Origin: Vacuolonema iberomarrocanum LEGE 07170
GTDB taxonomy: Bacteria > Cyanobacteriota > Cyanobacteriia > Elainellales > Elainellaceae
Length of the DNA: 44,008 bases
NCBI GenBank assembly: GCA_015207365.1
Contig: JADEXA010000060.1
Location: forward strand, 1 to 44,008
Reading direction: 5' to 3'
Position 1 is the stretch's first letter, and each line of letters starts with the position of its first letter. Under the pieces are notes generated by a model, which was not told where the DNA came from, made no database searches, and saw only the letters and a program-made list of their open reading frames with translations. A program made the position numbers and the translations under genes. Positions 23,674-30,924 of the stretch are shown here, piece after piece.

Positions 23674-25113
23674 ATGAAGATTTTTCCTATCCACCATGCC
23701 CTATCCGGAGTGCTCGCTACCGGAACCCTTGCTGCTGTAGTTTTCGCTGATCTCCCATACCCCCGTTTCGCTCCGGGTGCGTGGCAATTTTCGAATGCTG
23801 CCCTGGCCGAAACCGAAGAAGATATCAACGTACGGGTTTACCGAGACGCCAGCCCTGCAGTTGTTTCTATTGAAACCCCGACAGGCACTGGCAGCGGCAG
23901 CATTGTCAGTGAAGACGGTCTGATTTTGACCAATGCCCATGTTGTTAGCCAAATTCGCGAAGTTGTCGTCGTGCTGGCGGACGGTCGTCGAGTAACAGGT
24001 GATGTCATTGCCTTTGGCGAAGGCGGGCTAGACCTAGCAGCCATTCAGCTCCGTGATGAAGACGATCTACCCATCATCCCCTTAGCTGAAGCAACAGCCG
24101 TGCAGGTGGGCCAGCGTGCGTTTGCCATTGGTAACCCGTTTGGGCAGTTCCAAAACACACTCACCATTGGTATCATCAGTCGCATTGACGCCAACCGTGG
24201 CCTCCTACAAACGGATGCCTCGATTAACCCCGGAAACTCCGGAGGGCCACTCCTCAACCGCGAGGGCGAGATGGTGGGGGTCAACTCTGCAATTTTTTCC
24301 CCAACCGGCCCCACTAGCAATACCGGAATTGGGTTTGCGATCGCCATCGACCGGGTTCAGTCATTTCTAACGGCTGTCGACGATGGCAGTGCTCCCAGCA
24401 CGCCAACCCAATCACCTCTCCTCGGTGGCGGTAATGCCGCTCAAAATATTGCTTTGGGAGAAACTCCTATCCGGGGACAGTTGGGCTCCGAAAGCAGCAT
24501 TCTTCCTTCCGATGGCAGCTTTTTCGATGCCTACACCTTTGAGGGACAAGTGGGACAACGGATTGTTATTGAAATGGATAGTTCTGAGTTCAATACCTAT
24601 CTGATCTTGCTGGAACCTGATGGGGGTAATCTGGCTCAAGATGATGACGGAGGCGGTAGTGGAAATGCACGTTTGATTACCACATTGCCTCGGAGTGGTC
24701 GCTATACGGTTCTGGCCAATAGCCGACTTGCAGGAGAAACCGGACAGTATCGAATCAGCGTTTCAGAATTGGAACAATCGCCCAATACCTCTGCCGAGAT
24801 CATCCTTCAAGAGCAAGGTGCTTTGGGATCCAATTCTCAGGTTTGGCCTGAAGATAACAGTCTCTTTGAGCAGTACGAATTCTATGGGACGCAAGGACAA
24901 ACCGTGACCATCACAATGGAGAGTAGTGAGTTTGACACCTACTTGATGCTATTTGATGAAGGCTGGCAGATTCTTGCACAGAACAATGACATATCGCCCC
25001 AAAATACGGACTCAACCCTTGTCTTAACGCTGCCCTATACAGGCACCTATCGTGTTATTGCGAATGCTCTAGACAATAGAGGGAGAGGCCAATTTCAGCT
25101 AACCGTTCGCTAG
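23674..25113 (+). CDS. Secreted DegP/HhoA-like serine protease with two PPC domains
   Basis: The 479-residue protein has a signal-like N-terminus ending near residue 45 (ALAET). The trypsin-like domain carries the catalytic triad His in LTNAHVVS, Asp in GGLDLAAIQL and Ser in NPGNSGGPLLN, as in DegP/HtrA. HtrA proteins then have PDZ domains; here a linker leads to two PPC (pre-peptidase C-terminal) domains, about residues 265-365 and 375-479. Each has the TFEG-GQ...MDSSEFNTYLILLEPDG and FYGTQGQ...MESSEFDTYLMLFDEGW pattern and a GxYRV-like closing strand. PPC domains occur in secreted peptidases and may bind substrate or surface. Likely periplasmic or extracellular. A strong terminator follows. 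Confidence 0.9.
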   Translation: MKIFPIHHALSGVLATGTLAAVVFADLPYPRFAPGAWQFSNAALAETEEDINVRVYRDASPAVVSIETPTGTGSGSIVSEDGLILTNAHVVSQIREVVVVLADGRRVTGDVIAFGEGGLDLAAIQLRDEDDLPIIPLAEATAVQVGQRAFAIGNPFGQFQNTLTIGIISRIDANRGLLQTDASINPGNSGGPLLNREGEMVGVNSAIFSPTGPTSNTGIGFAIAIDRVQSFLTAVDDGSAPSTPTQSPLLGGGNAAQNIALGETPIRGQLGSESSILPSDGSFFDAYTFEGQVGQRIVIEMDSSEFNTYLILLEPDGGNLAQDDDGGGSGNARLITTLPRSGRYTVLANSRLAGETGQYRISVSELEQSPNTSAEIILQEQGALGSNSQVWPEDNSLFEQYEFYGTQGQTVTITMESSEFDTYLMLFDEGWQILAQNNDISPQNTDSTLVLTLPYTGTYRVIANALDNRGRGQFQLTVR

Positions 25114-25144
25114 TTAAAACCCTCTAAATATCCAAGTATTTGAG

Positions 25145-25184
25145 GAAAAGCCGATAGCTACTACAGTAGTATCGGCTTTTTTTG
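25145..25184 (+). terminator. Intrinsic terminator after the protease gene
   Basis: AAAAGCCGATA pairs with TATCGGCTTTT around a 13-nt loop containing CTACTACAGTAG, followed by a T run. It starts about 30 bases after the stop. Confidence 0.85.
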
Positions 25185-25335
25185 AGTTGGATGAAGTATG
25201 CATTCATTCACTGAAAACTTGACGTCTTCCTAGGAAGCTTGAATCTAATGCAGCTTTCCAATAAGCTTCTCAATAGAGAACAATAGATTCTTTGGGAATC
25301 CTTGTAGGATTCAACATCAATATTCACTCTTTAAG

Positions 25336-25442
25336 TAAGTTGGCAGGTGCAATTAAACCTAAGACCCTAAAAACCTGTGCCGCCCGCAACGCGGGCGGCA
25401 CAGGTTTTTAGGGTCTGGTTTTTCATCATGCCGAGCTACTTA
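25336..25442 (-). mobile_element. Repeat family A, copy 2 (107 bp, inverted)
   Basis: Reverse orientation relative to copies 1 and 3. The core arms, from GACCCTAAAAACC to GGTTTTTAGGGTC, are closed by AAC instead of AGC. In this copy the pairing extends farther: GACCCTAAAAACC pairs fully with GGTTTTTAGGGTC. It begins about 150 bases after the protease terminator. Confidence 0.8.
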
Positions 25443-26119
25443 GGTGAGACGAATTAAACATAAACCAATACAGGATGGGTTAGCACAGCACAACTTATCC
25501 TGGATAAATCTTTGATGTTTTAGGCATAGCCATAATGCATCCTACACAAGATTCTGCTGACCTAATTATCACTCGTATATTCATAATTAAATGCCAATAA
25601 AAGAGTGTATAAAAAGTATTAAAACTACAATTGAAAAGATTAAGAACTATAGTTTTATCAATCATTATTTAGCTCAATACGATTACTTCTGACTCGCCAC
25701 AGAAACCCTTTCAAGAGTTGTGAGCAGGCTAGCCAAAAAGCTTTGATAGATAATTTTAATTCCAAAAGTCATGGTTAAATTCAAGTGCTTGCTAAGCCAA
25801 CGCGATGAATATTTAGGCTCCGCACTCAGTAATTTATCAGGTGTGAGAAGCCACTTCGACTATCTCTTTCAGAGATTAGATAACCAGAAACAAGTTGATT
25901 CGGCATGGTCTTGAGTGCGTCAACAGTATTTTACGGATTACTTTTCTGATGGTCTTTTCTCAGTGTTTCCCTCTCCTAAATTACTTGCTCGTAAACTCTC
26001 GGAGAAAAGCAGAGTAAGGCGTAAAATATGACGCGCGCTTGGTAAATCCACGGATGATTTTCAGTAAGCAAATCAAGCACTCTGAGACTAACAGGATAAG
26101 AATGAATCCAGATATGCGT

Positions 26120-26156
26120 TTGTATACCTGCAAGAGTATTTCTTGCAGGTATACAA
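26120..26156. promoter_or_regulatory. 15-bp perfect dyad, possible operator or hairpin
   Basis: TTGTATACCTGCAAG (26120-26134) is the exact reverse complement of 26142-26156 across AGTATTT. It lies about 135 bases before the start of the GAF kinase-like gene. It has no T-run after the stem on the plus strand, so a regulator-binding site is as likely as a terminator. Confidence 0.4.
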
Positions 26157-26291
26157 GGGAACTTTATGCATAGGGTTTCACTCCAGACAAGTCGGTTAAA
26201 GACGATCTGGACGATTGATGGATGCGGTTTATGCTGATCTGCTTCCGGTGGGCTATCTATTAGCGGTCAAATCAAGAGCGAGAAGATTTCG

Positions 26292-27749
26292 ATGTCATAC
26301 ATGAACGGTAAGTTGCACTGTCGCGAAGAGAACCCCCAGCTCTTGGCCTCACCTCCATCTAAAGAAGGATCGGTGGAATTAGGACTCATGCAGGTAGAAG
26401 TTGTCCCTGTGTTTGACGAAGCAACTCAAACGGCAGCACATTTGCTGGAATCTCCTATTTGCATTGTGGGCCTGATGGAAGGCAATCGCCAGTTCTTCAA
26501 AGCTGCTTTTGGGCTTTACCGCATGGGACTGATGAATGAGCTGGCAATTTCGCGTCAGCTACCTCGCGAGGAATCTTTCTGTGCAGAGGTTCTCGAGCGT
26601 CAGCAAGCGATCGCCATTGCCGATACCACCGCAGATAATGCCACATCTCAGAAACAGCTCGTACAAAAGTATGGCATTCGTGCCTACCTTGGTGTCCCCC
26701 TTCTAACATCAACTGGGCAATGTGTTGGGACGTTAGCTGTCATGGAACTGGCCCCGCGCTCCTTCTCTCAGCGTGAAATTGAGCTCCTAGAACTCATTGC
26801 ACGGTGGTGCATGAGCGAGTACGAGCGGATTTATCTGGGCCGGTATAGCTCCAATCAAGATGCTTGGATAAAGTCGGAACCGGTATCGTCTCAACCTCTT
26901 CGCTTAGCAGGCCATACAAGCTCTGAGAGTCCCAACCTGGATTCTGTCAAAGCGGATTTACTGTCGCAGATGGCTCAAGATTTGCGTACGCCACTCACCT
27001 CAATTTTGGGTATGGCGAGCATGCTGAACCGAGAAATTTATGGGCCACTGACCAACAAGCAAAAAGAATATGTGGACGTGATCCACGACAGTGGGCAACA
27101 CCTGTTAGCTGTCCTCAACGAGATGCTTGACTTGGATCAGGTGAATCATCAACCCAAAACCTTGAGTTTGGCGTCAGTCGATGCAGAAATGGTCTGTCAG
27201 CAAGCACTCAGTACCCTGGAGGCTACTGCCCAACGGCGCGGGCAAAAGATCCGGATGACCGCAGGACTACCGGCGAGCGATCGCCTCTGGATGCTAGATA
27301 AGGACAAGTTCCGGCAGATTCTCTACCATTTGGTTTTGAGTGTAATTCAAGTGGCCAGCAGCGAGAGCGAAATTAGAGTCCATCTTGCCCAACGCCAGGA
27401 ACAACTCACTATTAATGTGTGGGTTCTTCATCCTTGGTTAGGCGAGGGGTTGCCCTATTCAGACACGCTACTTCGCCAACTCCTGAAACTACAGGCAGAC
27501 TCGCCACTCAGCCGAAGCAGCAGTTCTGATTTGGCTATAGAGTCAGATGCTGCAATAGGCTCGTCGGAAAACGAGGAGACCACCAACACATCATCAACCC
27601 CTGGCAAGACCGATAATGCCTCCCGTCAGAATCTCCAGGTGTTGCTGAGTCAGCAGTTGGTCGAAAGCCACAAAGGTCGTATCACCCTCCAGGGTTCGCA
27701 AGAGAGTGGCTATCGTTATGCCATTATGATTCCACGGTTGTCTGGGTGA
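26292..27749 (+). CDS. GAF histidine-kinase-like protein lacking the H-box histidine
   Basis: The 485-residue soluble protein has a GAF domain at about residues 35-180 (ESPICIVGLMEGNRQFFKA, REESFCAEVLERQQAIAIADT, IRAYLGVPLLTSTGQCVGTLAVM). A HisKA-like helix pair follows at about 218-290. The H-box reads LSQMAQDLRTPLTSILG: glutamine (codon CAA) replaces the phosphorylatable histidine of S-H-E-L-R-T-P. The HATPase region is also degenerate. The N-box asparagine is absent (LYHLVLSVIQVAS), no clear G1/G2 glycine boxes are seen, and a Ser/Thr/Glu-rich linker (about 405-445) interrupts it. It therefore looks like a pseudokinase or scaffold, not an active kinase. No response regulator is adjacent. 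A tandem start (MSYM) makes the N-terminus uncertain by three residues. Confidence 0.82.
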   Translation: MSYMNGKLHCREENPQLLASPPSKEGSVELGLMQVEVVPVFDEATQTAAHLLESPICIVGLMEGNRQFFKAAFGLYRMGLMNELAISRQLPREESFCAEVLERQQAIAIADTTADNATSQKQLVQKYGIRAYLGVPLLTSTGQCVGTLAVMELAPRSFSQREIELLELIARWCMSEYERIYLGRYSSNQDAWIKSEPVSSQPLRLAGHTSSESPNLDSVKADLLSQMAQDLRTPLTSILGMASMLNREIYGPLTNKQKEYVDVIHDSGQHLLAVLNEMLDLDQVNHQPKTLSLASVDAEMVCQQALSTLEATAQRRGQKIRMTAGLPASDRLWMLDKDKFRQILYHLVLSVIQVASSESEIRVHLAQRQEQLTINVWVLHPWLGEGLPYSDTLLRQLLKLQADSPLSRSSSSDLAIESDAAIGSSENEETTNTSSTPGKTDNASRQNLQVLLSQQLVESHKGRITLQGSQESGYRYAIMIPRLSG

Positions 27750-28112
27750 GCTTTTTTACAAGGCTTACGGGGATTCTCAATTTGTCGGAACCCGGTAGCT
27801 GTTTGACCGATAGGCTCAACGCGGCTTCTTGGGAAGCGAGCTGTGGCTCATTTACGTGAAAATTGCAGCCCGTCGTGAAAATCTCAGCCCGTCTACGCTT
27901 TGGGATATACCCCGAGGCTGAGATAGGATTTTAGAACATCTCAAGACTTGATCATTTCGGATGATTCGTTATGATCTATATATTCCTCAACCAAATCGAG
28001 GTCTGGTTCCTAACAAAGGGAGGATTAGCAGTTTATTGGAGTGTTCTTCGCTCTAAACTGCTTGACAGTAGGAGGTTAGAGAACTGTCTGACTTTAGGGA
28101 GTTAGTAGGTCA
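27750..28112. other. Intergenic region with two hairpins
   Basis: A 9-bp dyad, ATCTCAGCC (27881-27889) with GGCTGAGAT (27916-27924), encloses GGGATATACCC-like inner structure. A second, AGCAGTTTA (28027-28035) with TAAACTGCT (28054-28062), has an inner stem GAGTG/CGCTC. They precede the small gene at 28113 and could belong to its leader. No gene is seen. Confidence 0.45.
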
Positions 28113-28250
28113 ATGGATTTCATTGAAAAGGTATTGGAACGGCTAAGAGAATGGGCGCAGAAGATTATTGAGTCCATTCTTGAGCCAGAGGGTCAAGCCG
28201 AGGCAGAGCCGATCCCTGTGCCTGTCGATGATTCGAGGTACCGCCGTTAG
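28113..28250 (+). CDS. 45-aa conserved-looking small protein
   Basis: A 45-residue frame encodes MDFIEKVLERLREWAQKIIE, an amphipathic helix, then an acidic/proline stretch (EPEGQAEAEPIPVPVDD) and a basic end SRYRR. The composition is protein-like, and the layout (helix, proline-rich spacer, RRR-type tail) is one I associate with small cyanobacterial proteins adjoining housekeeping genes. Its stop is 13 bases before the aroQ TTG start, so the two are probably cotranscribed. The helix could lie on a membrane surface. The function is unknown. Confidence 0.65.
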   Translation: MDFIEKVLERLREWAQKIIESILEPEGQAEAEPIPVPVDDSRYRR

Positions 28251-28263
28251 GTAGGTCTTTGCA

Positions 28264-28722
28264 TTGTCGTCCAACTCTGATATTTTTTACGTCTTGGTGC
28301 TGCATGGCCCCAACTTGAATTTGTTGGGTCAGCGTGAGCCGGAAACCTATGGTTCCGACACCCTTAATGACATCAACAGTAAGTTGAATGTGATCTCAGC
28401 TTCGCTGAAGATTGAGCTGTCTATCTTCCAGGAAAATAGCGAAGGTGCATTGATTGACCATATTCATGCTGCCCTTGGGACGAAAGATGGCTTACTCATC
28501 AACCCAGGTGCTTACACCCATACGAGTGTTGCGATTCGTGATGCGATCGCTGGCGTTAGCTTGCCAACGGTTGAAGTGCATCTCAGCAACGTTTACAAAC
28601 GAGAGTCGTTTCGCCATCATTCCTACATTGCCCCTGTAGCCGTTGGGCAGATTAGCGGGTTTGGGTGGTACAGCTACATTTTGGGGCTACAAGCTCTCGC
28701 TCACCATTTTCGGAAAGAATGA
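28264..28722 (+). CDS. aroQ: Type II 3-dehydroquinate dehydratase
   Basis: The 152-residue enzyme dehydrates 3-dehydroquinate to 3-dehydroshikimate, step three of the shikimate pathway, as a dodecamer. The family pattern is complete: LHGPNLNLLGQREPETYG (catalytic Tyr29 and its loop Arg24), EGALIDHIHAA, LLINPGAYTHTSVAIRDAI and the catalytic-region His in PTVEVHLSNVYKRESFRHHSYI. The only available start is a TTG at 28264: an in-frame TAG lies nine codon-bases upstream and no ATG precedes the conserved HGPNLN. It follows the 45-aa gene by 13 bases. Confidence 0.95.
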   Translation: MSSNSDIFYVLVLHGPNLNLLGQREPETYGSDTLNDINSKLNVISASLKIELSIFQENSEGALIDHIHAALGTKDGLLINPGAYTHTSVAIRDAIAGVSLPTVEVHLSNVYKRESFRHHSYIAPVAVGQISGFGWYSYILGLQALAHHFRKE

Positions 28723-28895
28723 GTCGAATGTTTGATTGATTAGCTGAGCGATCCGGTTATTAAAACTGTTCTGAAAATTCGCTAAGCTGAAATTCAGTAT
28801 GCTTCTGTGACGGTCTGTACCCATGCAAGCCGACAATGTTGTGCTTTGCATAGATACGCTTGAACAGGCATCTGCTAGCGAAACTGTAGTTTAGG

Positions 28896-29768
28896 ATGAC
28901 AGGGAGAACAGTCAGGCGAATGGTGTTGCAACAGCTCGATCGAACCCTTCAAAACAAGCACCAGGAATTACAAGACTTATTTTCTGGAATGGAGCAGGCA
29001 TTGATCGCCTATTCGGGGGGCATTGATAGTACTCTCGTTGCGAAGGTGGCATTTGATGTCTTGGGCGATCGCGCGATTGCTGTGACGGCGGAGTCGCCAT
29101 CCTTACTGCCTGAAGATCTAGAGGATGCGCGGATTCAAGCCGCAGAAATTGGGATTCACCATGAAATTGTCCAGACTCATGAAATGGACAATCCGAATTA
29201 CACGTCCAACCCCGTCAATCGATGCTATTTCTGCAAGAGCGAGTTGCACGATACGCTGAAGCCGCTAGCGATCGCCCGTGGCTACCCCTATATCGTCGAT
29301 GGGGTTAATGCGGATGATTTGGCCGACTACCGACCGGGAATCCAAGCAGCAAAGGAGCGGGGTGCGCGATCGCCGCTAGCAGAGGTGGGCATCACTAAGC
29401 TAGAGATACGGGAACTTTCGCGAATGCTGGAGCTCCCCTGGTGGGATAAACCCGCGCAACCCTGTCTCAGCTCCCGCTTTCCCTATGGCGAGAGCATCAC
29501 CGTGGAGAAATTGCAACAGGTTGCCAAAGCGGAGCGCTACTTGCGAAAGCTGGGTTTGAAAACGCTACGGGTGCGATCGGAATCGGGAACTGCACGCATC
29601 GAACTACCACCCTCAGAAATTCAGGCGTTTGTCATCAATCACGACATACCCGCTCTGGTCGAAGCGTTTCGTTCCTATGGTTTTTTGTTTGTAACGCTGG
29701 ATTTGGAAGGGTTTAGTAGTGGCAAACTCAACCGAGTCCTGCAACAGCCGACCGTCACTGCACCTTAG
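28896..29768 (+). CDS. larE: LarE-type ATP-dependent sacrificial sulfur transferase
   Basis: The 290-residue protein has the adenylating PP-loop ALIAYSGGIDSTLVAKVA, then NRCYFCKSELHDTLKPLA with a CxxC pair, and QPCLSSRFPYGESITVEKL. LarE adenylates and sulfurates a pyridine dinucleotide dicarboxylate using its own cysteine, making the nickel-pincer cofactor of lactate racemase and relatives. The third conserved Cys, in PCLSSR, is the one sacrificed or used for [4Fe-4S]-dependent chemistry, according to class; the CxxC here suits the cluster-binding type. No larB, larC or lactate racemase gene is nearby, so it stands alone. The ATG at 28920 is an alternative start. Confidence 0.88.
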   Translation: MTGRTVRRMVLQQLDRTLQNKHQELQDLFSGMEQALIAYSGGIDSTLVAKVAFDVLGDRAIAVTAESPSLLPEDLEDARIQAAEIGIHHEIVQTHEMDNPNYTSNPVNRCYFCKSELHDTLKPLAIARGYPYIVDGVNADDLADYRPGIQAAKERGARSPLAEVGITKLEIRELSRMLELPWWDKPAQPCLSSRFPYGESITVEKLQQVAKAERYLRKLGLKTLRVRSESGTARIELPPSEIQAFVINHDIPALVEAFRSYGFLFVTLDLEGFSSGKLNRVLQQPTVTAP

Positions 29769-30186
29769 ATCCCGGACGCAGTTATTCTCGGCAATACCGA
29801 TTTAACGAAAACCAAAACCAGATATTTTTTTGAAAGCCGCGCACTGCGCGGCTTTCAAAAAAATATCTGTAGTGGCTTCTTAGCGAATTGGTATAAAACC
29901 TCAGCGAGAACAGCGGTAAGGTCAATTCAGTGCAAATCAACATCATGTTATTTCGGAACCCTTTGTAGGTTGGAGGAGCAGGGTGGCGATCGCCACATCC
30001 ATACAGCTTGAATCTGTAAAAGCAGATGTACCAGCACCCGCCTCTACCCTCAGAAATATACAAATGCATCTCCAGTGCTGATTAAGTAGCTCGGCATGAT
30101 GAAAAACCAGACCCTAAAAACCTGTGCCGCCCGCAGCGCGGGCGGCACAGGTTTTTAGGGTTTTAGGTTTAATTGCACCTGCCAAC
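29769..30186. other. Convergent intergenic region with repeats C2 and A3
   Basis: Between larE and the 30187 gene it holds repeat C copy 2 and repeat A copy 3. No gene is supported; a minus-strand frame at 29782-30069 spans the C2 repeat and looks non-coding. Confidence 0.5.
29821..29867. repeat. Repeat family C, copy 2 (22-bp perfect stem, ACT loop)
   Basis: Positions 29821-29842 pair perfectly with 29846-29867 around ACT. The core GAAAGCCGCGC...GCGCGGCTTTC differs from copy 1 (GAAAGCCCC...GGGCTTTC) in matched positions on both arms. It lies about 55 bases after the larE stop. Confidence 0.7.
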
Positions 30187-30189
30187 TTA
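30083..30189 (+). mobile_element. Repeat family A, copy 3 (107 bp)
   Basis: Begins TAAGTAGCTCGGCATGATG at 30083 and ends CCAACTTA at 30189. The stem is closed by AGC, as in copy 1. Its last three bases (TTA at 30187-30189) are the TAA stop codon of the minus-strand gene at 30187-30459. It separates the convergent larE and 30187 genes and could terminate both. Confidence 0.82.
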
Positions 30190-30459
30190 GGATGTGGGGG
30201 ACAATGTGCGCCAGTCCCCAAAACGATCGCCATAGTACGCCAAGATTTGCTGTACGCGTTGCTGGCTGGTCGGATCGTCAGGCAACTGATACCACAATCC
30301 CCCAATTTGGCTTGCCAAATAATCGAATTGCGTCGAGGTCTGGGGTAACAGCCCTGCCTCTACCCCTGGCACTTGACGCAAGTGCGTAGCGACTTCGCGA
30401 TAGATAGCCAAGGGGAGGCGATCGCATACAATTTTGTGCTGCTGATTATTTCCCGTCAT
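30187..30459 (-). CDS. Conserved cyanobacterial small protein of unknown function
   Basis: The 90-residue product reads KIVCDRLPLAIYREVATHLRQVPGVEAGLLPQ, then STQFDYLASQIGGLWYQLPDD and RVQQILAYYGDRFGDWRTL. The segments have the even hydrophobic pattern of a compact helical protein with no membrane segment or signal. I know the pattern as a small cyanobacterial protein but not its function. Its TAA stop lies in the end of repeat A copy 3; the reading frame otherwise finishes naturally, so the element probably inserted at the gene's end without harming it. It is separated by 36 bases from pedR on the same strand and may be cotranscribed. Confidence 0.72.
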   Translation of the reverse strand: MTGNNQQHKIVCDRLPLAIYREVATHLRQVPGVEAGLLPQTSTQFDYLASQIGGLWYQLPDDPTSQQRVQQILAYYGDRFGDWRTLSPTS

Positions 30460-30495
30460 TTCAGCTTTGGATGAGTCTTCTGGAACCGAGTTTTT

Positions 30496-30819
30496 TTAGG
30501 AGAGAACTTCTTCTGCATCTTCTGAAGATACGAGTTTTGCATCTCCAGGCTTATCCGTATTGGAACCTGGAAGGGGGAGAGTGCAGCAATTCACTTCATC
30601 AATGCAGATTTTGCCCCACTGCAAAGCCCAACGAACCAGCGCTACTCGATTTCCGGTTTCAGTTTTCGTCAGAATGTTGCTGATATGGTTGTCTACGGTG
30701 CGCTTGCTAATTTCTAGGCGCTCGGCGATATCCTGATTGGTCAGCCCGGCTGCGACCAATTCAACAATTTGTAGCTCTCGCTCAGAAAGCGACGAGAACT
30801 GAGCTTCTTCTATAGCCAT
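30496..30819 (-). CDS. pedR: PedR-type LuxR-family redox regulator
   Basis: The 107-residue protein is almost only a LuxR/NarL helix-turn-helix domain: LSERELQIVELVAAGLTNQDIAERLEISKRTVDNHISNILTKTETGNRVALVRWALQWGK, then ICIDEVNCCTLP and a short tail. There is no receiver domain. This layout and the WALQWGKICIDEVNCC segment match PedR, a cyanobacterial factor that senses photosynthetic electron transport through thioredoxin-reduced cysteines and controls light-responsive genes such as chlorophyll and antioxidant genes. Two adjacent cysteines are present at the expected place. PedR is usually about 80-90 residues; the extra tail (after CTLP) is Asp/Glu-rich. Name assigned by similarity of pattern; the identity as PedR is likely but not proven. 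Confidence 0.75.
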   Translation of the reverse strand: MAIEEAQFSSLSERELQIVELVAAGLTNQDIAERLEISKRTVDNHISNILTKTETGNRVALVRWALQWGKICIDEVNCCTLPLPGSNTDKPGDAKLVSSEDAEEVLS

Positions 30820-30924
30820 GGTCTGCCACCGTGTATATGTACCTATATTCTAAGCGGTGTAGGCAAGCTTCGGGCTGATGTGTGGGTTTTCCAAACGTCA
30901 GAAAAAGATTGGTTGCAGCAGCAG

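Larger units (their letters stand above)
25185..26291. other. Long gene-free region between protease and GAF protein
   Basis: The 1.1 kb hold repeat A copy 2 and an operator-like dyad at 26120-26156. A tract around 25540-25700 is strikingly AT-rich. A small palindrome TTATCC-T-GGATAA lies at 25495-25507. I saw no convincing gene and no RNA gene. Confidence 0.5.

Noticed and set aside
25495..25507. TTATCC-T-GGATAA palindrome as a DnaA box or origin element
   Set aside because: Only a partial match to the DnaA consensus, not clustered with others, and no dnaA or dnaN gene nearby. The AT-rich tract alone does not make an origin.
29782..30069. Minus-strand 95-codon frame between larE and the 30187 gene
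   Set aside because: It runs through the C-family hairpin, so part of its sequence is simply the repeat translated. No motif is seen.
8441..30189. CRISPR array as an explanation for the repeated palindromes
   Set aside because: The copies are kilobases apart, have different flanks and are palindromic elements of about 100 bp, not regularly spaced 25-40 bp repeats. No cas gene is present.
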